Shown: positions 1-11,905, numbered from the stretch's first letter. The stretch is DNA of 64,000 nucleotides from Heterocephalus glaber (GCF_000247695.1 NW_004624734.1:31452295-31516294); one strand, 5' to 3'. The notes: a model not told the origin generated them from the sequence alone. Numbers and translations are program-made.

Positions 1-62
1 AAAAACACAAAGGTAAAACACACCACAGCTGCACCGGAGACACACAGTAAAAACCAGGCCTC

Positions 63-146
63 GGCCAGGGATTTAGCTCAGTGGTTTCGCCGCCTGCTGC
101 GCAAGCGCAAGGACCCAACTTTGATCCCTGGTACCAAAAAAAAAAA
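63..146 (+). repeat. tRNA/ID-type SINE
   Basis: A-box (TAGCTCAGTGGT), degenerate B-box and A-rich tail are visible. CAGGCCTC flanks both sides (55-62 and 147-154) as a target-site duplication. It belongs to the CTGCTGCGCAAGC subfamily. Confidence 0.9.
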
Positions 147-274
147 CAGGCCTCAAGATAAAGACAAGATGACCAGACCTTTCTTCCTCAAAGAACAAAC
201 CCTGGGCCTAATGAAGTCTAGACAAACATCAACCACCCTGGTGGGAGACCAGAGACCTCTGGACCCACCACTTC

Positions 275-363
275 TTTTTTTTTTTCCTTTGGTACTGGGG
301 ATCAAATTCAGCACCCTGCACTTGCGAGGCAGGTGGTGGAACCACTGAGCTAAATTCCCAGCC
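275..363 (-). repeat. tRNA/ID-type SINE
   Basis: Reverse-complement SINE: T-run, then GGTACTGGGGATCAAA, ending in GAGCTAAATTCCCAGCC. CCACCACTTCT lies on both sides as the target duplication, so it inserted into older DNA, possibly the 5' part of the neighbouring LTR. Confidence 0.9.
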
Positions 364-365
364 AT

Positions 366-699
366 GGAGCCACCACTTCTTAAGAGAATCTTTCACTGTT
401 CTTTCCATCCACACTTGTTATGTGACTTGTTTCCCGATTGGACTATTATTACCTAAGTGACTATACTTGTAACCTTACTGGATGTTCATGGCTGTGGCCC
501 ACATTGTGCCCATGTGGGTTTCACCCTATAAAACTTCTCTGTAAAGTGGGATCCCCGGCTACCCATTCAGGACCCCTTCTGCCCCTCAGGAGCTTTCTTA
601 TCAATAAATATCTTCCTACTCTTAACCTCTGTTGTTTCTAAGACTCATTCTTCAATTTCTAGAGAACAAGAACTCGGCGTATCATACAGTCAACAGGTT
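366..699 (+). mobile_element. ERV LTR-like sequence (solo, boundaries uncertain)
   Basis: This stretch has LTR architecture: a TATA-like TATAAAACTT near 527, an AATAAA polyadenylation signal near 604, then a T-rich segment and a GAACAAGAACTCGGC-type end seen in class I endogenous retrovirus LTRs. No internal retroviral genes follow. The 5' edge is unclear and could lie upstream of the SINE at 275-363. Family assignment is inference. Confidence 0.5.
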
Positions 700-2140
700 G
701 GGAGACACAGCATTTCATATTTCATCTCCACTATTATGTCCTGTAACGGAGGGACACTCACACCAGTGTGGGAGCTTCCGCAGCAGCCTCAACTGGCTCT
801 GGCTTTAGGGTGTTAACCAGGCAGAGAAGAAAGAAGTAAGAAAGTGGGGGTAAGAGGAATCATTACAAGAAGAACTAGCACATACCAAAACCTGGAGGCA
901 AAAGAGAACTGGGAATGTTCCTTTGCCATTTCTGATCACCTTTACCAGGAGCAGACTCTTGGTTTGTCACGGAATTCTAACCATTACTCCCCAAAGGAAC
1001 AGTGGGGTCATCTTGTGAAGTCCAATCTATCCATTTTAAGAGGAGGAAACTCTGCCCTAGAGAGGGTTCGTGGCTTTCCTGAGAACATAGGGCTTGTGAA
1101 TAGCCAAACCAGCAGCCAGTTCTGCCCTACTCAACAATGTTCCTTTGATTCCTCCCAATCAGAATCTGACTCCTGACTGAGCCATCTAGGTTTCAGTGGC
1201 AGCTCCAGGACTGCTCTTGATGAGCCAGGTCTGTTCTTGTTGCCCAAGGAATGGCTCCCTCAGGCTCCTGCTAGATGAAGAAGTCAGTAGTACTGACCCC
1301 TAGGAACTCCAGAGCAGCAGTATCAGCTCATGAGAAAAGAAGTGGCTATCTCCCTCTTCTGGAAAAGAGGCAGAAGGCATAGGTGGCAGTACCCAGGGTA
1401 GACTGTGTATGATACAGCATTAGTAGAAATGAGTCCCCTCTTAGAAATAAAGAGTTGTTCTGAGAGTTGAGGCAAATTATCTGCTAGTACTGAACAGGAG
1501 GGAAATCTGAGGTGTGCCAAACCAAACAGGCTTAATTGACACCTCACCCACTTCCCCAGGAGCCCACCCCCTCCTCTGCCTGGTCACACTAACCTAGTTG
1601 TAAGAAGCAGTCACTTTAGGGAAGTTGCTGGCCTCTCTCTTGGCCTGCCCTTGTAGGGTAAGTCATCTGCCAGGGGCCAAGGCTCTGGCATGTCAAGGCC
1701 CAGCAGCCCATACTGTCATCTTGATCCTGCCTTCAGAAGCATTTGCTCTATTGTGTACCTCAGCCCTCAACCCGCCACCCACTCCCAGATCAGAGTGTGT
1801 GCAGAGTAGAAGAAAGTATTCATTAGCTTTTTGAATGCAACCTTCTAGAGAATCTAAATAGAAAGTGCCGTTATTCAACTGCCAAAGCAGAATTCCTCCT
1901 CTGCTCATAACAAAGCAGAGTGTCAGCTGGTTAAAACTGCAGAAAGAGGCTAAGGGGCACCAGTGTTAAAACCATTTACTAACCCACTTACTGTCTGGTG
2001 ATCGGCAGCACTGAGACCTTGAGGCAAGGAAGGGTGTAATGAGAACATCCTAACGGTCAGAAATCTTTGCTATCCAAAATGCCCTTAGGTGCTGCCTCTA
2101 ACTGCACACTTTAGTGCAGTCCCCAAAGGCTAACTGTGAG
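700..2140. other. Unique intergenic or intronic sequence
   Basis: I see no gene or recognisable repeat. The longest open frame (844-1176, +) has no recognisable domain and no codon-bias support. Confidence 0.6.
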
Positions 2141-2218
2141 GCCTGGGGCTGTGGCTCAGTGGTAGAGCTTTTGCCTAGCATGCAAGAGGCCCTGGGTTTA
2201 ATCTCCCACACTACATAA
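2140..2218 (+). repeat. Older canonical ID-type SINE
   Basis: GGGGCTGTGGCTCAGTGGTAG, then a CTAGCATGCAAGAGGCCCTGGGT core, as in classic rodent ID elements. It differs from the young SINE family, which has GGTTTCGCCGCCTG at this place. Confidence 0.75.
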
Positions 2219-3477
2219 AAGTTTAAAGGAAAGACATTTTGCAAAGGCTAGCCAATACCAGCTGGGGATATTCAGGGCAAGAAAGTAGCCTGCCGACATA
2301 ACTGACTTAACTGTAGGGCTAAAAAGCTGTGTTCAGTTCTGCATAACAAAGGGGTAAGCAGCACCTTGTGACCCAACCTCCTTGCCATCTACCCTGAGAA
2401 ACCTATGGGTGGAGGTGACTGCGTGTGTGCTTGTTTGTGATGTGATGACACTGTATCTGGACTTCTTCCTCTCCAAACAACAACCCTCCAGAATGGCAAA
2501 TGCAGCCATTTCCAGAGAACTACTTTTTTTTTCCTTTCTCTCTCCTTTTTGAAACAGATGAATGATCCCTAGGGGGAAAGCAGCTGTAAATACAGGAGAG
2601 AGTGGAAAGGGGTGGAAAAAGAGGCCAGCTTTGAGTTGTAGAGGAACTACTGTACTATTATAAAGGCCTTCTCAAAAGAAGCAACACACCCTATTTCAAA
2701 CAAAACACACAACTTCATTCATAGTACTTCTCTAAAGTCCAACATTTGGACAGATGATTTCTCTACACTCCAGAGCTGCTTCCTCCTCTAGCTGACACTA
2801 AGACCCTCACATATAAAGTGAGGTGGCAATTTTCTTCCTCAGATCCTTAGAAAGAATGCGTTCATAATTCAGTGTACCTGCTACTGAGTATTTATTATCA
2901 TCACCATCATCAGGGACTGAACTTTGTAAACAAACTGCTACGACATTTGGACAAATTTAAGTCGTTACGTTGTTAGGCACAGTGAGGCCACAGTATTTGT
3001 TGGATGAGAACAGAATGGGAGGAAGGTATAAATCTGAGACAGGTGGCCTGGCTCCTGCACTTATAACTTTTCAAAAGCTATAGCATTTTTCAAAGGCTTG
3101 GGATTCCGGGAAATTATCCACTGATTTATTCTAACTCCCATCACAACAGCAGTGGGGATGTCACCTCAAAGTCCATTTGCCCAAAATAAAAGATAGAGGT
3201 GTCTTAGAGTTTGTGGGAAGAAAATTCAAGCTGGTTTTATTTTCATACAAGTTACAGTTACAATTAAATGGGTTTTGCCTTTGCAACCATACTTTCTACC
3301 TAGAATTCCAGTAAATTTAAATGTAGCCCTAAATTTAAACTGAAGCCTGAGGAATGAAGCTGGCTGAAAGTGGTCCCAGCCCACAGAAGTTACCAACATG
3401 TTTCACAGTCCTACGTGGATCTGAGAAATCAAAGGAGGATGAGGGAAAGTCAGCATGACACTTAAAACTCTTCCCTC
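2219..3477. other. Unique sequence, nothing recognised
   Basis: AT-rich single-copy-looking DNA without long open frames. A short TCATCACCATCATCA run lies near 2898-2912. Confidence 0.6.
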
Positions 3478-3565
3478 TGGCCGGGGATTTAGCTCAGTGG
3501 TTTCGCTGCCTGCTGCGCAAGCACAAGGACCCAAGTTCGATCCCCGGTAACAAAAAAAACCAAAC
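3478..3565 (+). repeat. tRNA/ID-type SINE with 13-bp TSD
   Basis: Complete element of the CTGCTGCGCAAGC subfamily. AAACTCTTCCCTC is exactly duplicated at 3465-3477 and 3566-3578, proving retroposition. Confidence 0.93.
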
Positions 3566-3720
3566 AAACTCTTCCCTCAATCAGAAATGTAGGATATTGC
3601 CTTTAATTTTGTTCACGATTCTGTTACTCAAAGAAAAAAATACAACATAAGCATATAGGTCCCATCAGTGACAAAGCAAAGATGTTTATATTTGAAGAAC
3701 ACATTCATATCCTCAAACTC

Positions 3721-3872
3721 CCGCCAGGCGTGGTAGGGCATGCCTGTAATCCCAGTACTCTGGAAGCTGAGGCAGAACTGCTACAAGTTCAAGGCCAGCC
3801 TGGGCTACATAGCGGGATCAAGGCCAGCCTGAACTACACAGTGAGACTCTGTCTTAAGAAAAAAAAAAAATT
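3721..3872 (+). repeat. B1 (7SL-derived) SINE
   Basis: B1 head (GCCAGGCGTGGTAGGGCATG, CCTGTAATCCCAG) with the internal duplication: AAGGCCAGCCTG occurs twice (about 3792 and 3820). Ends in a poly-A tail. Confidence 0.92.
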
Positions 3873-4585
3873 AATTCCCAAGTTCCCCAGAGAAATCAAT
3901 ACAAATGCCAACAATACACATAAACCAAATCTCAAACTGACAGGTCTGCTCACTGTTGCCCCTAACTGTTCATTTAATTAAACAATCAGCTTCCCTATGG
4001 CCAGGCACATTTTATTTCTCCTTTTGGAGTGATTCAACACACAAAGACTCTCTATCTGGTTTCACCACCATTCCCCAAGAACTCTAATCACCATATAGTG
4101 ATGAATACATTTGTCTCGTGAACCCCTGTCAAATTCTAGGACCATCTCATAGCAGAATGAATTCTTGAAACACAAGTCTCTTCCTGCTTGCCCTTTCAAT
4201 TTTCTCTCAGGTGTTTGTTCCCAGAGTACTAAAACTCCTGGAATGTCCCCAGCCTCCAGTCCCTAGCCCCTCATCTGCTCCAGGCCACTCAAAAATCCCC
4301 CTAGGAATCACAATCCCTCTCCTCTCTGATGATTCAACTCTGTCTGTCTCATGTTTCCTTATTTCCTAAGAGTCTTCTATACAAACACAGCTTGCAAAAT
4401 GCACAGAAGGCACAGTCGCCAACCCACCAGGAACCTCCAATAGAGCTGGGGAGGTTGCATAATCAGACAGCAAACAACCAAGACACCCAATAAAACAAGA
4501 TTATTTATTTCAGTATTTTGTGTGAATATAAAGAATGATAAGTTACAGACAAAACAGTGAAAAAATAGACATCAAAGAAACTGAT
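3873..4585. other. Unique sequence, nothing recognised
   Basis: Non-repetitive DNA without a supported coding frame. Confidence 0.55.
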
Positions 4586-4587
4586 CT

Positions 4588-4678
4588 GCTGGGGATTTAG
4601 CTCAGTGGTTCCACCACCTGCCTCGCAAGCGCAAGGTCCGGAGTTGAATCCCCAGTACCAAAAAAAACAAAAAAAACA
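4588..4678 (+). repeat. tRNA/ID-type SINE
   Basis: CTGCCTCGCAAGCGCAAGGTCC subfamily with a (CA6) tail. CAAAGAAACTGATCTG upstream and CAAAGAAATTGATCTG downstream form a one-mismatch target duplication. Confidence 0.93.
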
Positions 4679-4731
4679 AAGAAATTGATCTGAGCAAAGA
4701 TAATCAGAGGGCCTTAAAAAACAAAGGGAGG

Positions 4732-4815
4732 GCCGGGGATTTAGCTCAGTGGTTCTGCTGCCTGCCTCACAAGCACAAGGTCTGGAGTTCGATCCCGGAT
4801 ACCAAAAAAAAAAAG
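4732..4815 (+). repeat. tRNA/ID-type SINE
   Basis: Second copy of the CTGCCTC subfamily, only about 55 bp downstream of the previous element and in the same orientation. Confidence 0.92.
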
Positions 4816-6018
4816 GAGATCTGACCTAAAAGCCTGGAGGGCTGAAAAAGTATGGAGAAGGAAAAAGGAACATACAGGAGGGAACTTTCCTTTTGGAGCA
4901 GGAATGTTGAAGTAAATATGCTAGAATAGGAGTGGAGGGAGGCCAAGGATCAGGTAAGAAGAGAAAATAAATGCTGTCTTAAAATCATTCATGTCAAGGG
5001 ACAATTTTCACGGTTTCCCTAGTTTCTGCCACCAGCAGGCTCTGGTTATCTACAAAATATTAATTATTCAACTAAATCTTCAAGGGAAGGGCAGTTTGTA
5101 CAGCCATAAAAAGCAAACAGAGAAATTCAACCTTGGGTCAATATGTAGTGGGAACCAAAAATGTTCTTAAGCAGGAAACCAACCCAATCCAATCCCATAG
5201 CATTTACTAAAGGCCCTCAAGGAGTACCTTACCATAGAAAGGGACGACAGTCCCTTGCCTAGACCCTGACACAGATGGTTTTATTCTCTTGCCTAGTCTC
5301 CTAGAGATAAGCACCATATGAAAAGGAGACTAAAATAGCTGGAAGGCCACACAAGACAATGTTTAGGCAGTATGGTGATGACAGGAACCTACAGAAAGTG
5401 GCAGGGGATGGTCACTGACTGGACAGGAAGGGCTCAGAAGGAATGTTGAACAGAGCAGAAACACTCAGATTTCTAGTCCTAAGTGGTACTTATTATCTTC
5501 AGGCAAGGCTTTTAGTTCAAAAGCTAAGGTCGGTCAGTTCAGCCCTTCTGCCTGTTTCTGGGAATGGGAGTTACACATTCCATCCTTCCCATATGCCTGT
5601 GGTTCTTAATGCTAGCTGTGATTTCCTGTAATTCCCATTTGCAAAGAGTTGGAGGGATTGATGGGAAGATAAGGGAAAAAGGCACTAACAATTCCTCTGT
5701 CCATCGCACTATGATAAACACATCTCAAGAGCCCTGCACTACCATTTTACTGGCAGCTTTTATTCTGGGAAGAAGAGAAAATGGGAAGGAAACATTACAT
5801 TTTGAAAGCTATGAGGGAAGTGCTCTCCTTACACAATGAATTTCCCCTTCTAAGCAGAGCCTTTCCAGCTGTGATTAGTGAGGAAGGAGAGAGGAAACTC
5901 ACACCCACAATGAGAGCCAGGACTATAGCAAAGACCAAGATCCCTCACAGTCTGGCAGGGTAAACTCCCACCCCAGTAACATGAAACCTCAGGATAAGAA
6001 TAATATCACCAATATCAC
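4816..6018. other. Unique sequence, nothing recognised
   Basis: No repeat or gene family identified. Overlapping short open frames at 5443-5963 lack similarity to any family I know. Confidence 0.55.
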
Positions 6019-6019
6019 T

Positions 6020-6112
6020 AACTGGCATTTGAGTGCTTATACACTGAGCACAGATCCAAGCACTTCGATCTAATATTTAATTTGATCGTCACAACAACCT
6101 TAAAAGGTAGGT
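6020..6112 (-). repeat. MIR fragment
   Basis: GAGTGCTTATACACTGAGCAC, then CACAACAACCTTAAAAGGTAG match the reverse complement of the ancient MIR core and 3' region. Confidence 0.6.
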
Positions 6113-6179
6113 ACTCTTGGTGTTGTTTTGTTTGTTTTTGTTTTAAGAGGTTTTTTATTTTGTTGTTGTTGTTTGGTTT

Positions 6180-6475
6180 TTTGGTGCTGAGGGTTAAGCT
6201 CCAGGACTACCTGCATTCTAGGCAAGTGCTTTACTGCTGAGTTACATCCTCAACTTTTTTTTTTGGTACCGGGGATAGAACTCAGCACCTTGCGCTTTTG
6301 AGGCAGGCACTGGAACCACTCAGCTAAATCCCCAGCCCTACTCAAGCCTTTTTATTGTACTTTATTTTTTGAGATGGTAGGCTGCATTGCCCACACTGCC
6401 CTCACACTTCTAAACCTCCTTGCCAGCCTCCTGAGTAGCTGGCATTACAGACATGTGCCACCACACCTGGCTTTA
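6180..6475 (-). repeat. B1-dID dimeric SINE interrupted by a younger SINE
   Basis: On the minus strand a B1 monomer (6345-6475) is followed by an ID-like monomer (6180-6255), the layout of the B1-dID family of beavers, squirrels and dormice. A young SINE sits between the two halves. Confidence 0.75.
6256..6338 (-). repeat. tRNA/ID-type SINE nested in B1-dID
   Basis: T-run plus GGTACCGGGGATAGAAC through GCTAAATCCCCAGCC. It splits the surrounding B1-dID, so it is the younger insertion. Confidence 0.9.
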
Positions 6476-6870
6476 ACGAGTTGAGACCAAACACAAAGCA
6501 TGCTGCTGGGGTCTCTGCACTTGTCTATAAACTGAGTAAAGGCACACTCACTTTAAGGCTGTGCCTGTCTGTGCTTTACTGACCACCAATAAGTGTCCAT
6601 TCACATATGTGAGCTCACTAATTTTGTCCTTCCTTCTTGGCTTAAATTATTTCAATTGTATTATTCTCCAAGAAAGATGGCTCCAAGCTTGGAAATCGTT
6701 TTGGTAATTTAATTAATGAAGAAATGCTGACGCTTTCTTGGGCCTGAGCTTCCTCTGCTCCTTCCTGGTCCCTAAGGTAAGCCCTTGGCTGCTGCCTCCC
6801 CTTGGGGTGGGACTGCCTGAGTAACCTGACATCCAGGAGGTCCTCACAGGGGCCCCAACATGTGGCCAAG
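6476..6870. other. Unique sequence, nothing recognised
   Basis: No convincing gene. The minus-strand frame at 6642-6965 runs into a MIR fragment and resembles no known protein. Confidence 0.5.
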
Positions 6871-6879
6871 AGTTCAGAC

Positions 6880-7070
6880 GGGCTGACTCTGCAAGCTACC
6901 AGCTGTGCCAGCCTAGGCAAACTTTTAAACCCTCTTCTAACTGAAAAATGGGTACAAAAAAGCAACCTACTTCAAAGTTTCTGTGAAAATTAAAAAAGCT
7001 AATACATACAAAACACTAAACAGTATCTGACACACAAAAAGCATCCCAAACATATTAGCATTTATTATCA
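6880..7070 (+). repeat. MIR fragment
   Basis: Shows the MIR order: CCAGCTGTGCCA, CTAGGCAAACTTTTAAACC, AAAAATGGGTA, then a GACACACAAAAAGCA segment. Strongly diverged. Confidence 0.5.
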
Positions 7071-7321
7071 GGCTATCTTTTAAGAAAGTTTTTTCTGAAT
7101 CTAAAGCTTTATATTTTTCACAGCAGTCTCAATTCATTATGACTACATTCAAGCCTCATCATAACCATTAAGTTAGAATGATTCAAAGTTTATGGACATT
7201 TCTTGCTATAAGGAAAAGGAACTAGCTGGGCCATAGGAGCTATTTACTTACCAGTCTCCCACTGTAGGTCAGAGACCTGTCTCCATCATCTCTTGTCTCC
7301 ATCATCTCTGTACACTACCCC

Positions 7322-7323
<2 letters not shown>
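7071..7323. other. Unique sequence with a small tandem duplication
   Basis: A GTCTCCATCATCTCT unit occurs twice head to tail at about 7278-7308. Otherwise nothing recognised. Confidence 0.6.

Positions 7324-7357
<34 letters not shown>
7324..7357. repeat. (CA)n microsatellite
   Basis: Seventeen uninterrupted CA units. Confidence 0.97.
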
Positions 7358-7362
<5 letters not shown>

Positions 7363-8100
7363 TCAACCAGTAAATGTTAAATTGGACTGACTGCAGGGTT
7401 AGTCAAGCTGTTAGCAGAGCAACCCTAGCTCCATGGTGGGAACAAACCATAATCGCAATTCCTGGGCATTAGTAGCTAACATGAACAGAGACAACAGAAC
7501 CACCTTTCCCAGGTGTGACTTCAACTCATTCCTGAGAGGAAAGGGAACAGCTAGAGGGCCAGAGGTCACATAAAGGGAAATGTCCGAACTGTCCCCACTC
7601 AACCTCGAAGGCAGCAGGGAATCAGGATAATGTAACAGGGCACTGCCCAGGCCCTCCAGCTGGGCCAAATGGGGATCCATAAAAGCGGCATTTCAAAGGC
7701 AGATAATGCTGCCTTGCTCACTGAAATGTGAGTTGCCTTTCAGTAGAGCACAGGCCAGTCTATAAATACCAGGGATTAAAAGGCTTCCTGTGGGGCCTCA
7801 TCTGCCACCTGCCCAAATACAGAGGGGATCTGGTCCTCTTGGCCCCAAGCAAACTCTAGGAAGCTTCCCTCAGGAAAGAGCTGCCATCATCCAACACTGC
7901 ACCTCCTCAGAGACAACGCAACCTCTCTTCTCCCACTTGGGCATGTTTTTGCTGACCTTTCTTTTCCACACCCTTCGTCAGGGCCATCCATTCCCAAGTG
8001 CCCCTCTGCTACACCTCCCACCTGGCTCTACTCTCCTTTCTCCTCCAGGCCTTTGCTCTCTTGTCTCCCTCATCACCTCACCCCCTACCCCAACTTTTCT
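7358..8100. other. Unique sequence, possible L2 trace at 7900-8060
   Basis: The pyrimidine-rich CACCTGGCTCTACTCTCC stretch and its surroundings resemble a degraded L2 3' end. The open frame at 7790-8125 is compositional and not supported. Confidence 0.4.
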
Positions 8101-8104
8101 AATC

Positions 8105-8290
8105 TACACATTTTATCTGCCATGAAAGAAACACAGGCTTTGAAAAATCACCCCAACTTCAGTTCTAGCTCCAATGCAGTAAATTACAATACTTACTGTT
8201 GCAGAGCTTGGTACCTTAGTCTACAAAGTGAAGACCAGCCCACCTCAGTAAAGCACCTAGCACAGCACCATGCACTTAATAACTTCCTGT
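8105..8290 (+). repeat. MIR fragment
   Basis: TTCAGTTCTAGCTCCA, then CTTGGTACCTTAGTC and GTAAAGCACCTAGCACAG follow the MIR consensus order. Confidence 0.5.
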
Positions 8291-8521
8291 CTTGTCCCAG
8301 GCCCCAGGGAATTTAGCTTCCTTTTCTACTATTCACCTGTAGTCACTCTTTTAGGTGTTACACTGCTAAATCCCAAAGTCTTAACCTAAAGGAGTGATTC
8401 AAATGATGACAAACATAAGTCACCGGTGGTACTGTAGCCAACACAGGGTCCCATGTGTAATCTTCAATTTACACTAGCGAGGGGACTGATCATTCTGCAC
8501 CTGCTCCCTACAAATGACTCA

Positions 8522-8606
8522 GGCCGGGGATTTAGCTCAGTGGTTCTGGCACCTGCCTTGCAAGCACAAGGTCCTGAGTTCGATCCCTGGTACCAAAAAA
8601 AAAAAC
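8522..8606 (+). repeat. tRNA/ID-type SINE with 16-bp TSD
   Basis: CCCTACAAATGACTCA is exactly duplicated at 8506-8521 and 8607-8622. Clean full-length copy with A- and B-boxes. Confidence 0.95.
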
Positions 8607-8622
8607 CCCTACAAATGACTCA

Positions 8623-9074
8623 TTTGTAGAGAGAAAGTAGTAAGAAGGGATGAGAAAACAGAGTTCAGAGTCACAAAATCTCTGTAAGGTAAGGGCAGCC
8701 CCTCTACCGGAAAACAGAAGCAAGAATCCCAGAATCCCACATCTACATGTAAAAAAAATTTTAATTAATTCTGACAGCAAGAACATCTGCCAGTTTTACT
8801 AGAAATACCATCTGCTTCATTCCTGATAAGACCCAAGCACAACTTTACATAGACTAGGGACAGCCTACAATATGGTTCCCCAAAGGTGGCATCCTTGATG
8901 ACAGCTACCAGGCAGTGTGCCATGCCTCTCTCCCTGCAGCCCTGAAGCTGTTCCTATAATTTAATGATTAGCTCTGAAATAAACCCAAAACTTGGTTCTT
9001 TTATAAGCACTTTCTCTAAAACTTTTAGTCACCACCCTTAAAATCAGAATCAATGTAAGCAAGACTACTTTCCT
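8623..9074. other. Unique sequence, nothing recognised
   Basis: No gene or classified repeat seen. Confidence 0.55.
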
Positions 9075-9077
9075 CTT

Positions 9078-9195
9078 CAATTTTTTTGTTGTTGGTGTTC
9101 GTTTGTTTGTTTGTTTGTTTTGGTACTGGGGACTGAACTTGGGACCTTCCACTTGCAAGGTAGGCAGTGGCATCACTGAGCTAAGTCCCTGGCAC
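9078..9195 (-). repeat. tRNA/ID-type SINE with GTTT-rich tail
   Basis: The element in reverse ends in GAGCTAAGTCCCTGGC. Its former poly-A tail has become a (GTTT)n simple repeat at about 9099-9120. Confidence 0.85.
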
Positions 9196-9299
9196 TATTT
9201 TCAAGAACTTAAAGAATACGAGAGAAACAGTGACGGTCCTCAACAACTTTTAAAGGAGCTGTCACCAAGGGGTCAGGTGGGTAGCTTTTCCACTTGCTT

Positions 9300-9485
9300 T
9301 TTTTTTTCTCAATACTCAGAGCCTTTATGCCAAATTACATCCCCAGCCCTTTTTTATTTTGGTATTTTTGACACAGGGTCTCACTAAGTTCCTCAATTCC
9401 TCAGGCCGGGCTTAAATTTGTGATCATTCCTACCTCAGTCTCCCAGAGTGCTGGGATTACAGGCATGCACCACCACAGCAGGCAA
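9300..9485 (-). repeat. B1-dID dimeric SINE, degraded
   Basis: ID-like part (ACATCCCCAGCCC near 9338-9350) followed by a B1 part with GGGTCTCACTAAGTTCC and GTGCTGGGATTACAGGCATG. Confidence 0.7.
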
Positions 9486-9945
9486 TTAGCTAACAGTAAG
9501 AGGGTCCCTTCTATGAGGGCTCTAAGGTCTTCTTAAGAGCCAAGCCATCAGGACTGAGAACAGATTTTTCTGAAGAGGAACCTGCTTGGTACTAAGTATG
9601 AAAAAGTGGTCACCTCAAAAGTAGCCTTCTTATGTTTTTCAGATACTGCTGGGAATAACTGACTGTCAACCCAGCATCCACGACAAGGAGATGAAATAAC
9701 TCCAAGGTTAAATGAACTACAAAAACTATCAAGTGCAAGAGTCTATACAAATAGGCAGGCTCCTTCTTTCAGCCCACTACACAGACTGAGGTGGGTAAAA
9801 CTTTTGGCATTACATTGCCTGTATTTATCCCCAACTGGTAAGTACTTCACATGAAAAAGGAAGGGAATGGAGCAAATGTGGAAATGTGTGATAAGAAAAG
9901 AATGTAAAGAGCAAGGGTGAGAAGTATACTGTAAAACCCAAAGAT
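9486..9945. other. Unique sequence, nothing recognised
   Basis: No gene or classified repeat seen. Confidence 0.55.
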
Positions 9946-9946
9946 G

Positions 9947-10108
9947 GGTCAGGCATGGTGGCTCACACCTGTAATACCAGCACTCAGGAGGCTGAGGCAG
10001 GAGGATTGTCACCAGTTCAAGGCCAGCCTGGGATACACAGTGAGTTCAAGGTCAACCTGGACTACATAGCAAGACCTTGTCTCCAACAACAATTTAAAAA
10101 AAAAAAGT
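9947..10108 (+). repeat. B1 SINE
   Basis: GGTCAGGCATGGTGGCTCAC head. The internal duplication AGTTCAAGG..AGCCTGG is visible twice. Poly-A tail at the end. Confidence 0.93.
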
Positions 10109-10928
10109 TTTTTTAATTAAAAAAATACCCAAAGGTGGGAATTAGGTCTGGCATGAAAACTGAGTTTGGGGACAAGAATCTCTCACTTTCTGCAAACAGT
10201 ACTTGGCTGAAATTATTCCGGGGTTTTCAAAATGTACATATACAGAATTGAAGCCTATAGTTCAGAACTTATTTCCCACCAAGAATGGCTTCACCTCCAC
10301 TATTCAGTCTCCCAAACAGGCAAAGAATCACGGGAGCAGCTTTGACATCATGGCCAAAGTGCATGGAGAAGGTGTTCCCTGGAAAAGCTTTGCCTGTCCT
10401 GTGCAAACCTACCTTGGTACAGGAGGGAGAGAACGCACAGAATTACGTGGTGTGGTGGTCAGGGTGGCATCTAATGGGGTAAACTGCTTCAGAGAGAAGG
10501 CCAGATTGAATGTTCTGAGAACTGAACCACAAGGGCAGTGGCATAGAGTCGGCTACCTACCAAACCAGGAGGATGCAGAAGAAGACAGAGAGCGGAAACA
10601 AGCCCCACCCTTCAAACACTCAGGATGTGGTCCATCTGTCCTGGAAAGTGGGGAAAAGATGAGGTCCAAAGCTGGCCTTGGCCTCATCAAGCAAACTGAC
10701 CCTTGTTAGCCCCTCTCTCCAAACCAGCAGTGCTCTGCTGCTCTGCAAGTCTGCAGCCCTGGCCAGGGCTCCTGTGTGCACACCTGCAAAACTTCCGGGT
10801 TTGCCACTGCCAACGCTGATGGAACAAACACAGACTGAGACCACACAGGTGTCAGGCCCACTTCTGCTAACATCCAATGTCTGACCTTAAGAAAAACCAC
10901 CCAATTACTCTGTGCCTTACTTCAGTAA
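10109..10928. other. Unique sequence with non-conserved open frames
   Basis: The 168-codon plus-strand frame at 10203-10709 shows no domain, no signal peptide and no resemblance to a family I know. I treat it as a chance frame. Confidence 0.5.
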
Positions 10929-10929
10929 A

Positions 10930-11430
10930 TTTTTAAAAATTTATTAATTAGTACATGCTTGTGATACATGACTACTTTCCCTGTATTTGGTACATGCACA
11001 TGACACATCTTAATTATCTTTTACATCACCTTCCCCTCCCACTCTTCCTCCCTCCTTCCATCTCTGTCCCCTTCCCATTTGCAGTAGATCTATCTCCCTG
11101 TTTCTTTCTGTATCTTTTATTTTGTTCTTTATTTATACTTTATATTTCCTATGAGAAACCATGTGATATTTAAGCTCGTGTTTCTGATTCATTTCACTTA
11201 CCACTATGTTTTCAAGTACATCCATTTTCCTATAAGGACTCAAATTTATCCTTCTTTATAGCAGAGTAGTAGTTCATTATGTAAAAATACCACATTTTAT
11301 CTGCTCATCTGTTGATGGACATATAGGCTGCTTCAAAGGTTTAGCTATTACGAATTGTGTGGACATCATACTACAGTGATACAGTACATGCATACCAATG
11401 TTTACAGCAGCATGTTCATTAAATTTGAAG
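10930..11430 (-). mobile_element. L1 3'-end fragment
   Basis: The same order of 3' terminal motifs as in the large L1 at 45.57 kb is seen: TTAGTACATGCTTG, CATCCATTTTCCTATA, GCTCATCTGTTGATGGACA. It is a 5'-truncated minus-strand L1 insertion. Confidence 0.8.
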
Positions 11431-11469
11431 TAAATATAACCCCCATCTCAATTCAAGCACAGTCATGAG

Positions 11470-11640
11470 GACAACAGCTTATTTACTGAGCATTTACTGT
11501 GTGCCAGATTCCAGGTTAAGGGCATGACATGTCTCATCTCATTTAATCCTCAAAACTCACTGCATGTGCTAGGTCCTACAGTTATCCCCCACTTTCAGAT
11601 GTAGACACTGGCTCTTAGCACACAGATTTAAGTCTTAGTT
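11470..11640 (-). repeat. MIR fragment
   Basis: GAGCATTTACTGTGTGCCAG, CATTTAATCCTCAAAACTCA and TTATCCCCCACTTTCAGATG are hallmark MIR reverse-strand words. Confidence 0.75.
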
Positions 11641-11699
11641 ATGCATCAAGACAGAAACCCCAACAGGACAAGTGCAGGGGTCAGCTGCTAATATCACTT

Positions 11700-11905
11700 T
11701 TTTTTTTCTTTTCAGTGCTGGGGATTGAACCAAGGGCCAATGTACCTGAGCTACATCCTCAACCTTTTTCTTTTAATTTTTTAAATTTTGAAACAGGGTC
11801 TCTCTTGCTAAGTCACTAAGTTGCCAGGGCTAGGCTCAAACTTGCATTCTGCCTGCCCTAGGGTCCCAGAGTGCTAGGATAACAGATGTCTGCCACTACA
11901 CAGCA
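11700..11905 (-). repeat. B1-dID dimeric SINE
   Basis: Poly-T, then ID-like part (GTGCTGGGGATTGAACC), then B1 part (GAAACAGGGTCTCTCTTGC to AGAGTGCTAGGATAACAG). Confidence 0.75.

Noticed and set aside
63..3565. tRNA genes at the A-box/B-box motifs
   Set aside because: The units have A-rich tails, target duplications and no cloverleaf-compatible acceptor stem, so they are SINEs.
10203..10709. 168-codon plus-strand frame
   Set aside because: No motif, no promoter context, no similarity recognised; consistent with chance.
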